Below are positions 32,688 to 41,576 of a stretch of DNA of 64,000 nucleotides, piece after piece (position 1 is the first letter of the stretch; the number at the start of each line of letters is the position of its first letter). The position numbers were made by a program, and so were the translations under genes. The DNA is from Streptomyces pseudovenezuelae (lineage in GTDB: Bacteria; Actinomycetota; Actinomycetes; Streptomycetales; Streptomycetaceae): positions 181,557 through 245,556 of the forward strand of contig NZ_JARXVH010000015.1 in assembly GCF_029892565.1 (NCBI RefSeq). The letters are read 5' to 3'. A model generated the notes under the pieces. The model was not told where the DNA came from. It saw only the letters and a list, made by a program, of their open reading frames with translations, and made no database searches.

Positions 32688-34520
32688 TCAGCCCAGGCGC
32701 TGCACCAGCGCGTGGTACTCGTCCCACAGTTCCTTCGGTGTGTGGTCGCCGAAGGTGTTGAGGTGGTCCGGCACCAGTGCGGCCTCCTCGCGCCAGATCT
32801 CCTTGTCGACCGTGAGCAGGAACTCCAGGTCGGACTCGGCCAGTTCGAGGCCCTTGGTGTCGAGGGCGCCCTTCGCCGGCAGCACGCCGATCGGGGTCTC
32901 GACGCCCTCGGCGCGGCCGTCCAGGCGGTCCACGATCCACTTCAGGACCCGGCTGTTCTCGCCGAAGCCGGGCCAGACGAACTTGCCCTGGTCGTTCTTG
33001 CGGAACCAGTTGACGTAGTAGATCTTCGGCAGCTTCGCCTGGTCGCGGCCCTTGGCGACATCGACCCAGTGGCCCATGTAGTCGCCCATGTTGTAGCCGC
33101 AGAACGGCAGCATGGCGAAGGGGTCGCGGCGCAGTTCGCCGACCTTGCCCTCGGCGGCGGCGGTCTTCTCGGAGGCCACGTTGGCGCCGAGGAAGACGCC
33201 GTGGTTCCAGTCGAAGGACTCGGTCACCAGCGGTACGGCGGTGGCGCGCCGGCCGCCGAAGAGGATCGCCGAGATCGGCACGCCCTTCGGGTTCTCCCAC
33301 TCGGGCGCGATGATCGGGCACTGCGCGGCGGGGGTGGTGAAGCGGGCGTTGGGGTGGGCGGCGGGCGAATCGGACTCCGGCGTCCAGGAGTTGCCCTTCC
33401 AGTCCGTCAGGTGGGCCGGGGTCTCCTCCGTCATGCCCTCCCACCAGATGTCGTTGTCATCGGTCAACGCCACGTTGGTGAAGACCGAGTTGCCCCACAG
33501 CGTCTTCATCGCGTTGGCGTTGGTGTGCTCACCGGTGCCGGGCGCGACGCCGAAGAAGCCGGCCTCGGGGTTGATCGCGTAGAGCCGGCCGTCCTCGCCG
33601 AACCGCATCCAGGCGATGTCGTCACCGATCGTCTCGACGGTCCAGCCGGAGATGGTGGGCTCCAGCATGGCGAGGTTGGTCTTGCCGCAGGCGCTCGGGA
33701 AGGCGGCGGCGACGTACTTCGACTCGCCCTGCGGCGGGGTGAGTTTGAGGATCAGCATGTGCTCGGCGAGCCAGCCCTCGTCGCGGGCCATGACGGAGGC
33801 GATGCGCAGGGCGTAGCACTTCTTGCCCAGCAGCGCGTTGCCGCCGTAGCCGGAGCCGTAGGACCAGATCTCGCGGCTCTCGGGGAAGTGCGAGATGTAC
33901 TTGGTGGAGTTGCACGGCCACGGCACGTCGGCCTCGCCCTCGGCCAGCGGCGCTCCGAGCGTGTGCACAGCACGCACGAAGAAGCCGTCCTCGCCGAGTT
34001 CGTCCAGGACGGGCCGGCCCATGCGCGTCATCGTGCGCATGGACACGGCGACGTAGGCGGAGTCGGTGATCTCGACGCCGATCGCGGAGAGGTCCGAGCC
34101 GAGCGGGCCCATGCAGAACGGGACGACGTACATCGTCCGGCCCCTCATCGAGCCACGGAAGACGCCCCCCTCGCCCTTCTCCCCCGTGAAGATCTCCCGC
34201 ATCTCGGCAGGAGCCTTCCAGTGGTTGGTCGGGCCCGCGTCCTCTTCCTTCTCGGAGCAGATGAACGTCCGGTCCTCGACCCGCGCGACATCGGTCGGGT
34301 CGGAGGCGGCGTAGTAGGAGTTGGGGCGCTTGATCGGGTCGAGCTTCTTGAAGGTGCCCTTTTCGACGAGCTCCTCGCACAGTCGCTCGTACTCGGCCTC
34401 GGATCCGTCACACCAGACCACGCTGTCCGGCTCGGTCAGTTCGGCGATCTCGTTCACCCACGAGATCAGTTCTGGGTGCTTTGTGGGGATGACGGGGGGA
34501 GCCGCGATGTCGCGCGCCAC
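32688..34520 (-). CDS. pckG: Phosphoenolpyruvate carboxykinase (GTP)
   Basis: A 610-residue GTP-dependent PEPCK, the usual length. The kinase-1 P-loop SACGKTN is at about 274-280, preceded by the PEPCK-specific ARDEGWLAEHMLILKL; the substrate loop PFCGYNMGDYMGHW and the N-terminal NSYYAASDPTDVARVEDRT are as expected. It interconverts oxaloacetate and GTP with phosphoenolpyruvate, GDP and CO2 at the start of gluconeogenesis, and as an anaplerotic step in actinobacteria. GTG start with AGGAGC upstream. It is monocistronic, with hairpins downstream. Confidence 0.95.
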   Translation of the reverse strand: MARDIAAPPVIPTKHPELISWVNEIAELTEPDSVVWCDGSEAEYERLCEELVEKGTFKKLDPIKRPNSYYAASDPTDVARVEDRTFICSEKEEDAGPTNHWKAPAEMREIFTGEKGEGGVFRGSMRGRTMYVVPFCMGPLGSDLSAIGVEITDSAYVAVSMRTMTRMGRPVLDELGEDGFFVRAVHTLGAPLAEGEADVPWPCNSTKYISHFPESREIWSYGSGYGGNALLGKKCYALRIASVMARDEGWLAEHMLILKLTPPQGESKYVAAAFPSACGKTNLAMLEPTISGWTVETIGDDIAWMRFGEDGRLYAINPEAGFFGVAPGTGEHTNANAMKTLWGNSVFTNVALTDDNDIWWEGMTEETPAHLTDWKGNSWTPESDSPAAHPNARFTTPAAQCPIIAPEWENPKGVPISAILFGGRRATAVPLVTESFDWNHGVFLGANVASEKTAAAEGKVGELRRDPFAMLPFCGYNMGDYMGHWVDVAKGRDQAKLPKIYYVNWFRKNDQGKFVWPGFGENSRVLKWIVDRLDGRAEGVETPIGVLPAKGALDTKGLELAESDLEFLLTVDKEIWREEAALVPDHLNTFGDHTPKELWDEYHALVQRLG

Positions 34521-34851
34521 GATTGCTCCTAAATGAGGGATTTTTTGTTGGAGGCCCCGTGGGGGCTGCGGCCCGGATGCTGCACGGCTGATCTTCAGCG
34601 CTCATCCGGTGCCGACCGCACTCATTTGATCATCCGACGCGGGTGCCCATATGTCCAGAGGGCCTCACGGATGAGCGGAGTGAGGCTCGCCACGCGTCAA
34701 CATGTTTCCGAGCGTGTCTTTGCGTGCACGTTGGGTTCACCCAACGGTTCTTTTACGTGGCGGCACGAAGCCTCAACTCCCGTGAGAGGATGGCCACTCT
34801 TGGCCGTTCTCCGGCTTCTACTGATACGTAACTTACGGGTCCGTAGGTACG
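34521..34851. other. Divergent intergenic region with an 18-bp palindrome
   Basis: A 331-bp region between pckG (minus) and the hemolysin III-like gene (plus). It contains the exact palindrome CGTTGGGT-TC-ACCCAACG at 34729-34746 followed by GTTCTTTT, and a second near-palindrome at 34831-34848. No ORF of coding quality. Promoters for both flanking genes are expected here but were not resolved. Confidence 0.5.
34831..34848. promoter_or_regulatory. Operator-like inverted repeat overlapping a possible -10 box
   Basis: ACTTACGG-GT-CCGTAGGT (one mismatch between arms) ends 3 bp before the first ATG of the 34852 gene and overlaps TAGGTA at 34844-34849. The pattern resembles TetR-family operators. 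Regulator unknown. Confidence 0.45.
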
Positions 34852-35574
34852 ATGCCGGGCATGAATGCGTCCGTCCCCGAAGCGCACACGGACACGACGG
34901 CCGCCGGCCGCGTCGCCGAAGCGCTCTCGCTGCCCGACCATGTGAAGCCGAAGCTGCGCGGCTGGCTGCATCTCGGCATGTTCCCGGCCGTGCTCGTCTC
35001 GGGCCTGGTGCTCACCGCCCTCGCCGACTCCTCACGCGGTCGCATCGCCTGCGGTGTCTTCGCCCTGACCGCCTGCCTGCTGTTCGGCGTGAGCGCGCTG
35101 TACCACCGGGGCAACTGGAGCCCCCGCATGGACGGCATCCTGCGCAGACTGGATCACGCCAACATCTTCCTGATCATCGCCGGTACCTACACCCCGCTCA
35201 CGATGCTGCTCCTGCCGGGCGCCAAGGGGCAGGTGCTGCTGTGGGGCATCTGGGCCGCGGCGACGGCCGGCATCGTCTTCCGCGTCTTCTGGGTCGGCGC
35301 CCCGCGCTGGCTCTACACCCCCTGCTACATCGCGATGGGCTGGGCGGCCGTCTTCTTCCTGCCGGACTTCATGCGCACCGGCGGCATCGCGGTCCTCGTC
35401 CTGGTGATCGTCGGCGGCCTCCTCTACAGCGCGGGCGGCGTGATCTACGGCATCAAGCGCCCCAACCCGTCCCCGCGCTGGTTCGGCTTCCACGAGGTCT
35501 TCCACTCGCTCACCGTGGCGGCCTTCCTCACGCACTACGTCGGCATCTCGCTGGTGGCGTACCAGCACGGATAG
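34852..35574 (+). CDS. Hemolysin III / PAQR family membrane protein
   Basis: A 240-residue protein with seven predicted transmembrane helices of the hemolysin III (TIGR01065-like, PAQR) family. Conserved metal-site motifs appear: SALYHRGNW, LDHANIFLIIAGTYTPL, and the C-terminal HEVFHSL. The founding members lyse cells in vitro, but most are thought to be membrane enzymes or receptors acting on lipids. Start may be the ATG at 34852 or at 34861; the second places the -10-like TAGGTA at a leaderless-like distance. Confidence 0.87.
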   Translation: MPGMNASVPEAHTDTTAAGRVAEALSLPDHVKPKLRGWLHLGMFPAVLVSGLVLTALADSSRGRIACGVFALTACLLFGVSALYHRGNWSPRMDGILRRLDHANIFLIIAGTYTPLTMLLLPGAKGQVLLWGIWAAATAGIVFRVFWVGAPRWLYTPCYIAMGWAAVFFLPDFMRTGGIAVLVLVIVGGLLYSAGGVIYGIKRPNPSPRWFGFHEVFHSLTVAAFLTHYVGISLVAYQHG

Positions 35575-35596
35575 CCCCTGACGCACCCCTTCCTTC

Positions 35597-35627
35597 ATGG
35601 CCACGGCTCCTCAGCCGTGGCCATTTT
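35597..35627 (+). terminator. Intrinsic terminator after the hemolysin III-like gene
   Basis: ATGGCCACGGCT (35597-35608) pairs perfectly with 35613-35624 around CCTC, followed by TTT. It starts 23 nt after the stop codon and insulates the MFS gene. Confidence 0.88.
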
Positions 35628-35670
35628 CCGTATGCCGCGACCCGCCTCGCAGCTTCCTGACAGCGACCAC

Positions 35671-35706
35671 CTGTTGACATCAACAGTCTTTTGAGAGCTA
35701 CTCTCA
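35671..35706 (+). promoter_or_regulatory. Promoter and TetR-type operators of the MFS-TetR operon
   Basis: CTGTTGA-CA-TCAACAG (35671-35686) is an inverted repeat that contains a -35 box TTGACA (35674-35679). TGAGAG-CTA-CTCTCA (35692-35706) is a second exact inverted repeat covering the -10-like TACTCT (35699-35704), 19 bp after the -35. The second ends 4 bp before the ATG of the MFS gene at 35711. These are good candidates for binding by the TetR protein encoded by the same operon. Confidence 0.65.
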
Positions 35707-35710
35707 TTTC

Positions 35711-37282
35711 ATGGCTACTGTCACTCAGAACATGGGCGTGCGGCGCGACCCGCGCCGCTGGTGGGCCCTCGGCGCCCTGGTCGCGAGCATGCTCACCCTC
35801 GGCTTCGACACGACGATCCTGAACGTCGCCCTGCCGACGATGGCGGGCGACCTCGGCGCCACCACCGGCCAGCAGCAGTGGATGGCGGACTCCTACGTCA
35901 TCGTCTTCGCGGCGCTGATGCTCCCCGCCGGACTGCTCGGCGACCGCTTCGGACGGCGCCGCATGCTGATCGTGGGGCTCGGCATCTTCCTCGCCGGATC
36001 CGTGGTCGGCGTCCTGGCGGACGACGTGAACTGGGTCATCGCGGCCCGCACGGTCATGGGCATCGGCGCGGCACTGATCACCCCGCTCGCCCTGTCCGTG
36101 CTGCCCTCGCTCTTCGGCCCGGACGAGCGGACCAAGGCTGTCGGCATCATCTCCGCCGCCTCCTCGCTCGGTCTGCCGCTCGGCCCGATCATCGGCGGCT
36201 GGCTGCTCAACCACTTCTGGTGGGGCTCGGTCTTCCTGGTCAACATCCCGATGGCCGCGCTCGGCATCGCCGCCTGCGTCTTCCTGCTGCCCGAGACCAG
36301 CGACCCCGCCTCGCCCAAGGTCGACGCCCTCTCCACCGCGTTCACGGCGGCCGGCCTCGGCGCCCTGATCTACGCGATCATCGAGGCGCCCAGCCGCGGC
36401 TGGGGCGACCCGCTGATCGTGGGCATGCTCGCCGGAGCCGCCGTACTGATCGCCGCGCTCGTGCTGCGCGAGCGGCGCATGGCCCGCCCCATGCTCGACA
36501 TGGAACTGCTCGCCCAACGCGGCTTCCTGTTCAACACACTCGCCGCGACCCTGGTGATGTTCGTCCTGTCCGGCCTGCTGTTCGTGCTGCCCCAGTACCT
36601 CCAGGCGGTGCTCGGCAACGACGCTCTGGGCACCGGCGTCCGGCTGCTGCCCATGATGGGCGGGCTGATCGTCGCGGCCCGCGCCGCGCAGCCGGTCGTC
36701 GCCCGGTTCGGCTCCCGCGCGGTGGTCACCGCGGGCCTGGTGGTCCTCGCCTTCGCCGCGTTCCTGGGCAGCCGTACGAGCGTGGACTCGGGCTACGGCT
36801 TCACCGCGCTGTGGCTGTCGATCACCGGCTTCGGCTTCGGCTTCTCGGTCGTCCCGGCGATGGACGGCGCCCTCGGCGCGCTGCCCCGTGACCGGGCCGG
36901 CAGCGGCGCCGGTCTCCTCATGACGACGCGCCAGGTCGGCGCCGCCATCGGCATCGCCCTGCTCGGCAGCCTGCTGGCGAGCACCTTCCGCGACCGCCTC
37001 GACACCACCGGGCTGCCCGCCAGGGCCGCCGACACCGCCGGGGACTCCGTGGTCGCGGCGCACATAGTCGCCCAGAAGACGGGCTCGGCCGACCTGGTGG
37101 CCTCCGCGAACAGCGCGTACGTCCACGGCATGGGCCTGGTCCTGCTGGTGTGCGGCGCCGCGGCCCTCGTCACCGCCCTGCTGGCCGCGGCCTTCCTGCC
37201 GAACACGCCGGTCACGCACGCGAAGGAGAAGGGGGACGAGACCCCGGACATGGCCACCGCGTCGGCGGATGCCGGACAATGA
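35711..37282 (+). CDS. MFS drug efflux transporter, DHA2 family (14 TMS)
   Basis: A 523-residue transporter with 14 predicted helices. It has the motif D1-like FDTTILNVALPTMAGDLGA, motif A in DRFGRRRMLIVG and motif C-like GIGAALITPLALSVLP, all of the DHA2 drug:proton antiporter family (EmrB/QacA-like). It exports a toxic compound at the expense of the proton gradient. The TetR gene overlaps its stop by 4 nt (ATGA), so the repressor and pump are co-translated. The operator repeats upstream predict autorepression. Confidence 0.9.
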   Translation: MATVTQNMGVRRDPRRWWALGALVASMLTLGFDTTILNVALPTMAGDLGATTGQQQWMADSYVIVFAALMLPAGLLGDRFGRRRMLIVGLGIFLAGSVVGVLADDVNWVIAARTVMGIGAALITPLALSVLPSLFGPDERTKAVGIISAASSLGLPLGPIIGGWLLNHFWWGSVFLVNIPMAALGIAACVFLLPETSDPASPKVDALSTAFTAAGLGALIYAIIEAPSRGWGDPLIVGMLAGAAVLIAALVLRERRMARPMLDMELLAQRGFLFNTLAATLVMFVLSGLLFVLPQYLQAVLGNDALGTGVRLLPMMGGLIVAARAAQPVVARFGSRAVVTAGLVVLAFAAFLGSRTSVDSGYGFTALWLSITGFGFGFSVVPAMDGALGALPRDRAGSGAGLLMTTRQVGAAIGIALLGSLLASTFRDRLDTTGLPARAADTAGDSVVAAHIVAQKTGSADLVASANSAYVHGMGLVLLVCGAAALVTALLAAAFLPNTPVTHAKEKGDETPDMATASADAGQ

Positions 37283-37911
37283 GCACCATGACGGCCGCAC
37301 CCTCCCCCTTCAGCCCCGCCGACCGCCCGCAACTGGGCCTGCGCGAGCGGAAGAAGATCAAGACCCGCGAGGCGATCCGCACCGCGACGTACGCACTGGT
37401 CAAGGAACAGGGGTACGACGCGACGACGATCGAGCAGATCGCCGAGCGCGCCGAGGTGTCGCCGTCGACCGTCTTCCGCTACTTCCCCACCAAGGAAGAC
37501 ATCGTCATCACCGACGAGTTCGACCCGATCATCATGGACGAGCTGCGGGCCCGCCCCGCCGACGAGCCGTGGCTGGTCAGCCTCCGGTACGTGATGCACA
37601 GGGCCATCCAGTACGGCCTCAAGGAGGACGAGGAGGTCTCCCGGCTCCGGTCCCATCTGATGGTCCAGGTCCCGGCGGTGCGCTCACGGACGATGGAGAG
37701 CATGTCGGTCACCGGCACCATGCTCTGTCAGGCCATCTCCGAGCGCACCGGCCGGGACCCGGAGAGCCTGGAGGTAAGGGTCTACGCGATGTCCCTCGTC
37801 GGCGCCCTGATGGAGACGACCCTGTACTGGGCGGAGCACGGCCACGAGGGCGACTTCAAGGACCTGGTGAACCGCACGATGGACGTGCTGGAGCACGGGC
37901 TCTCGGACTGA
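37279..37911 (+). CDS. TetR/AcrR family transcriptional regulator of the efflux gene
   Basis: A 210-residue repressor. HTH domain at about residues 22-70 (KIKTREAIRTATYALVKEQG; IAERAEVSPSTVFRYFPTKE), then a helical ligand-binding domain of the MftR-like type. Start codon ATG 37279 is inside the MFS stop. It presumably binds the inverted repeats at 35671-35706 and releases them when the pump substrate binds. The end of the gene is inside a strong hairpin terminator. Confidence 0.9.
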   Translation: MSTMTAAPSPFSPADRPQLGLRERKKIKTREAIRTATYALVKEQGYDATTIEQIAERAEVSPSTVFRYFPTKEDIVITDEFDPIIMDELRARPADEPWLVSLRYVMHRAIQYGLKEDEEVSRLRSHLMVQVPAVRSRTMESMSVTGTMLCQAISERTGRDPESLEVRVYAMSLVGALMETTLYWAEHGHEGDFKDLVNRTMDVLEHGLSD

Positions 37912-37922
37912 GCCCGTGCTCC
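37890..37922. terminator. Hairpin overlapping the TetR stop codon
   Basis: GGAGCACGGGCTC (37890-37902) pairs perfectly over 13 bp with 37910-37922, loop TCGGACT. The TGA stop (37909-37911) is at the edge of the loop. It serves both the TetR operon and the convergent oxidase operon ending at 37939. Confidence 0.8.
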
Positions 37923-37938
37923 GCGTCCGTGCCGACCT

Positions 37939-40386
37939 CTAACGCCTGGTCAGCACGGTCTTCACATCACCCTTCCCGCACGCCAGCCCGTCCTTGTTGC
38001 GGTCCAGGCTCAGCGGGTCGTCCTTGCCGTTGACCTTGAGCCGGCCGTAGTCGTTCTTCTTGAGCCAGTCGCAGCGCGCGGCCGCCGTCTTCTTCACGGT
38101 CTTCGGGAAGGCGGTCGGCACACACACGTTGATCGAGCCGTAGTGCCGGTCGCAGCCCGAGATGGTCACGGGGACCTTCTGCGAGGCGCGCTTCTTGCCG
38201 GGCTCGGCGACCTTGCCCTCCAGGGAGTCGGCGAAGGAGTGCACGTGCGCCGAGGCGTCCGAGGCGCTCAGTGCCGACGGACCCTGCAGATGCACCCACT
38301 TGGCGACCGACGGCACACCGTTGGCGTCCACCGCGAAGAGCATGTACCAACCCGGCGGCGCCACATTGGGGTTGCTCGTCACGTTCAGGTCGACGTTGTT
38401 GCCGTCCACCGACAGCGGCAGATCCACGAACCGCTGGTTGGGGTCCGAGGAGTGCGTGACGGCCGCCGGACGGATCAACTCGGCCTTGGCGACGGGCCGG
38501 TCGACCGTGATCCGCTGGGTGTCGCCGTAGTTCCACTCGGTGTCGATCACCGAAGTGATCGTCGGCCGCGTGCCCTTGAGCAGATACGGCGGCGTGTAGA
38601 TCGACACGTTGTGGTTCCAGGTGCCGTTGCCCGGGTTGTCGCCGGTCGACATCACCCGGCCGTCGGGCAGCAGGAACGACGAGGAGTGGTAGCCGCGGGC
38701 CTCCGGGTCGGCGGCCACCGGGTCGAAGGTGTTGGTGTCGGGGTCGTAGATCGACGACTCGTAGACCGGGTTGGCGCGGTTGTGCAGAGCGCCGCCGGTC
38801 TCCAGCACCTTGCCGTCGGGCAGCAGTACGGCGGAGACGTACATCTTGCCCTGGTTGCCGGTCTCGGCCACCGGACCGTTGCCGAGGTCGACCGTGCCCT
38901 GCGGCAGCGGCGGCCCGGCGACATAGGACGGGTCGGCGTCCTTGAGGTCGATGACGTCGGTGAGGCGGTTGCCGTCCGGGTTGGAGTCGATGTTGCCGCC
39001 GCCGACGGTGAGGACCTTCTGATCCTGCGCCGGCGGCAGCAGCACGCTCGCCGACTGGTCCCGCTGGTCCTTGCTCTGCAACCCCGGGACCTGCGTGACC
39101 GTGTTCGCGTCGTAGTCGTAGATCGCCGAGCCCGTGCCCGGGATGTTGTTGCCGAAGACATGGCTGCCCGAGTAGAAGAGGCGGCCGTCCTGCATCAGGA
39201 TCATCGACGGGTACAGACCCCAGTACGACCAGGTCTGGTTGACCTGCCACAGCGCCAGCCACTTCTGCTCGGCGTCCGACCAGTACTCGGCGGTCACCGA
39301 GCCGGTCGAGTCCTCGCGCAGCCCGCCGAAGGAGATGACGTCACCGTTGCCGAGCTCGGTCGCAGACGGGTACCAGTGACCGTCGTTGAGGTCGTTGGTC
39401 TTGCTGTAGGTCTCGGTGACCGGATCGAAGATGTACGAGTCCTTGTAGCCCTCGTAGCCGTGCGAACCGTCCACCGCCGGGAAGGCCTTGTTGCCGCTCA
39501 TCACCAGCACCCGGCCGTCCTGGAGCTGGATGTGGCCGGAGCAGAACATGTCCTTCGGCGTCGGGATCACCTTGTACGTGCCGGCGACCGGGTCGTAGAC
39601 CGCGCTGGTGAAGGTGCCCGCGTCGAACTGCTCCTCGCTGTTGCCGGAGCCCGCGATCAGCAGCACCTTGCCGTTGTTGAGGACGACGGAGTGCATCGAG
39701 CGCACCGGGTTCTGCGTGGGCAGCACGTCCCAACGCCCGTTGGCGCACTGCTCGGCGGTGCCCGTGCAGGTGGCCGGCGGAGTGACGTCCGGGACCTGCT
39801 CCATCGTGTAGTCGTCGGTGGTCGCCGAGCCGGTGCCGTAGACCGAGACACCCCAGGTGATCCGGTCGGTGCCGGCCGGCACCTCGGGTGTGCGGACCGT
39901 GGCCTGGGTCCAACCGCCCTGTATCTCCAGGGTCTTGAGGTCGGTCCAGTACTGCCAGCCGGCGGTGGCGTCGTGTCGGAAGAGCGTGATGTTGGCGTCG
40001 GGTGTCGTGGACTTGTACCAGAGCCCGAGGTCGTACTGCTTGCCCGCGCTCACCACCGGCGCGCAGTCCGTCGTCTCGGTGATCAGGGCCTTGCGGTCGC
40101 CCTCGACCCGACGCGTCAGCGACACCTTCATCGCCTTGGCACCGCTGTGCGCGTCGCTCGTGGCCTCGAAGGTGAAGTCGTTGTCGCCCCAGCCGGACTT
40201 CTCCCAGCAGTACGGCATGTCACCGGTGCCGGCGGTCTCGAAGCCCGCGTTCTTGACGAGGTTGGCTGCCTCGGCGGACTGCGGCGAGGTCAGCAGCAGA
40301 CCGGCGGTCAGGGCCCCCACCCCGACCAGTGCGGTCCTTCTTCGGTGCCTGCGCAGATTCCGCTTGATGAAACTCTCTCTGTTCAC
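37939..40386 (-). CDS. Secreted galactose-oxidase-like copper radical oxidase with Excalibur domain
   Basis: An 815-residue secreted protein. Signal peptide (about 1-41, basic then hydrophobic to EAA), an N-terminal carbohydrate-binding module (about 42-190), then a seven-bladed kelch propeller and a C-terminal DUF1929-like domain. Copper-site residues are conserved: Cys282 and Tyr339 (equivalent to the Cys-Tyr cofactor), Tyr566-His567 in GYHSSS, and His645 in VTHSSD. A final Excalibur calcium-binding motif DRNKDGLACGKGD is at about 798-810. It should oxidise a primary alcohol of a glycan to aldehyde and H2O2. GTG start, SD AAGGAGAG, overlapping the GT2-GtrA stop by 4 nt. Confidence 0.87.
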   Translation of the reverse strand: MNRESFIKRNLRRHRRRTALVGVGALTAGLLLTSPQSAEAANLVKNAGFETAGTGDMPYCWEKSGWGDNDFTFEATSDAHSGAKAMKVSLTRRVEGDRKALITETTDCAPVVSAGKQYDLGLWYKSTTPDANITLFRHDATAGWQYWTDLKTLEIQGGWTQATVRTPEVPAGTDRITWGVSVYGTGSATTDDYTMEQVPDVTPPATCTGTAEQCANGRWDVLPTQNPVRSMHSVVLNNGKVLLIAGSGNSEEQFDAGTFTSAVYDPVAGTYKVIPTPKDMFCSGHIQLQDGRVLVMSGNKAFPAVDGSHGYEGYKDSYIFDPVTETYSKTNDLNDGHWYPSATELGNGDVISFGGLREDSTGSVTAEYWSDAEQKWLALWQVNQTWSYWGLYPSMILMQDGRLFYSGSHVFGNNIPGTGSAIYDYDANTVTQVPGLQSKDQRDQSASVLLPPAQDQKVLTVGGGNIDSNPDGNRLTDVIDLKDADPSYVAGPPLPQGTVDLGNGPVAETGNQGKMYVSAVLLPDGKVLETGGALHNRANPVYESSIYDPDTNTFDPVAADPEARGYHSSSFLLPDGRVMSTGDNPGNGTWNHNVSIYTPPYLLKGTRPTITSVIDTEWNYGDTQRITVDRPVAKAELIRPAAVTHSSDPNQRFVDLPLSVDGNNVDLNVTSNPNVAPPGWYMLFAVDANGVPSVAKWVHLQGPSALSASDASAHVHSFADSLEGKVAEPGKKRASQKVPVTISGCDRHYGSINVCVPTAFPKTVKKTAAARCDWLKKNDYGRLKVNGKDDPLSLDRNKDGLACGKGDVKTVLTRR

Positions 40387-41576
40387 ACGGCTCTCCTTGC
40401 TGCGGTGCTCCCCCCACGCCCCCTGCGCGGGAGGTAGACCAGCGCCTCGGTCCCCACGAAGCGCAGGACGAACGTCGTCACCAGCGCGAGCGCGGTGGCG
40501 CCGAGCGCGCCCATCCCGAACCGGTGCACGAACAGCGCGATCAGCGGGATCCGCAGCACCAGGTCGGCGTTGGCGAGCAGCCCGAACCGGCCGACACGGT
40601 CCCACCACTGGCGGTGCCCACGACGGTCACGGAAGAGCAGATGCTCGATGAGTACGAAGTTCCAGGCCACGCCCAGCTGGTTGGCGAGGATCTCCGCCGG
40701 TACGTAGTGCATCCCGACCTTGGTCAGCGCCCACAGGCCGAACAGGTTCGGCACGAAGCCGGTCGCGCCGATCAGCCCGAAGCCCACCATGCGGGCGACC
40801 GGCGAGGCGGTGCGCAGGCCGATCAGATGGCGCAGGAAGCGGAAGCCCTCCTGCGCACTGGACTTGGACTCCCCCGCGAACCGGTCCTGGAAGACGAACG
40901 GCACCTCGGTGACCTGGCGCGGCCGGTTGCGGACCGCCAGCTCCAGCAGGATCTTGTAGCCGAGCGGCTTGAGGGCGTCCGCGGTGATGTCGCTGCGGCG
41001 GATCGCGAAGAACCCGGACATCGGGTCGCTGATCCCGCGCAGCCTGCGCGGGAAGAGGGACTTGGTCAGCCAGGTGGCCGCACGGCTGACGGCCACCCGG
41101 TAGCTGCCGGCCAGACCGGCCCGGCTGCCGCCCTTGATGTACCGGGAGGCGACCACGAGTCCGGCGTTGGAGCGCTCGCCGGTGGCGACCAACTCCGGTA
41201 CCAGGGACGGCGGATGCTGGCAGTCACCGTCCATGACGACGATCCAGTCGGAGCCGGCCGCCTTGATGCCCTCGACGACCGCGCCGCCGAGCCCGCCGAC
41301 GGGCTCCTCGCGGTGCAGGACAGTCACCGGGAAGGGGCAGTCCTTGGCGGCCTCGCGGATGACCTGGGGGGTGTCGTCGCTGGAGTCGTCCACGAAGACG
41401 ACCTCGCACGGCAGCCGGGCCGGCACCGACTCGGTGATCTGGTGCAGGAGTTGACGGACGTTCGCGGACTCGTTGTACGTCGGCACGACGATGGTGACCG
41501 CGCCGGGCTCGGCCACCTCGGCGGCGCGTACGGCGGGATCGTTGAGTTCGCCGGGAGCGGTGTACTCGTGGGTCAT
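40383..41576 (-). CDS. GT2 glycosyltransferase fused to a GtrA-like membrane domain
   Basis: A 397-residue protein. Residues 20-250 are a dolichol-phosphate-mannose-synthase-like GT2 domain (TIVVPTYNESANVRQLL, VFVDDSSDD, MDGDCQHPP, DPMSGFFAIRRS). Residues 270-390 form a GtrA-like four-helix membrane domain (FGLIGATGFVPNLFGLWAL). This fusion makes polyprenyl-phosphate sugars at the membrane and flips or anchors them, supplying a PMT-type transferase. That partner is the gene just upstream, which overlaps it by 4 nt (ATGA); the oxidase gene overlaps its stop by 4 nt. Confidence 0.88.
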   Translation of the reverse strand: MTHEYTAPGELNDPAVRAAEVAEPGAVTIVVPTYNESANVRQLLHQITESVPARLPCEVVFVDDSSDDTPQVIREAAKDCPFPVTVLHREEPVGGLGGAVVEGIKAAGSDWIVVMDGDCQHPPSLVPELVATGERSNAGLVVASRYIKGGSRAGLAGSYRVAVSRAATWLTKSLFPRRLRGISDPMSGFFAIRRSDITADALKPLGYKILLELAVRNRPRQVTEVPFVFQDRFAGESKSSAQEGFRFLRHLIGLRTASPVARMVGFGLIGATGFVPNLFGLWALTKVGMHYVPAEILANQLGVAWNFVLIEHLLFRDRRGHRQWWDRVGRFGLLANADLVLRIPLIALFVHRFGMGALGATALALVTTFVLRFVGTEALVYLPRRGRGGSTAARRAV

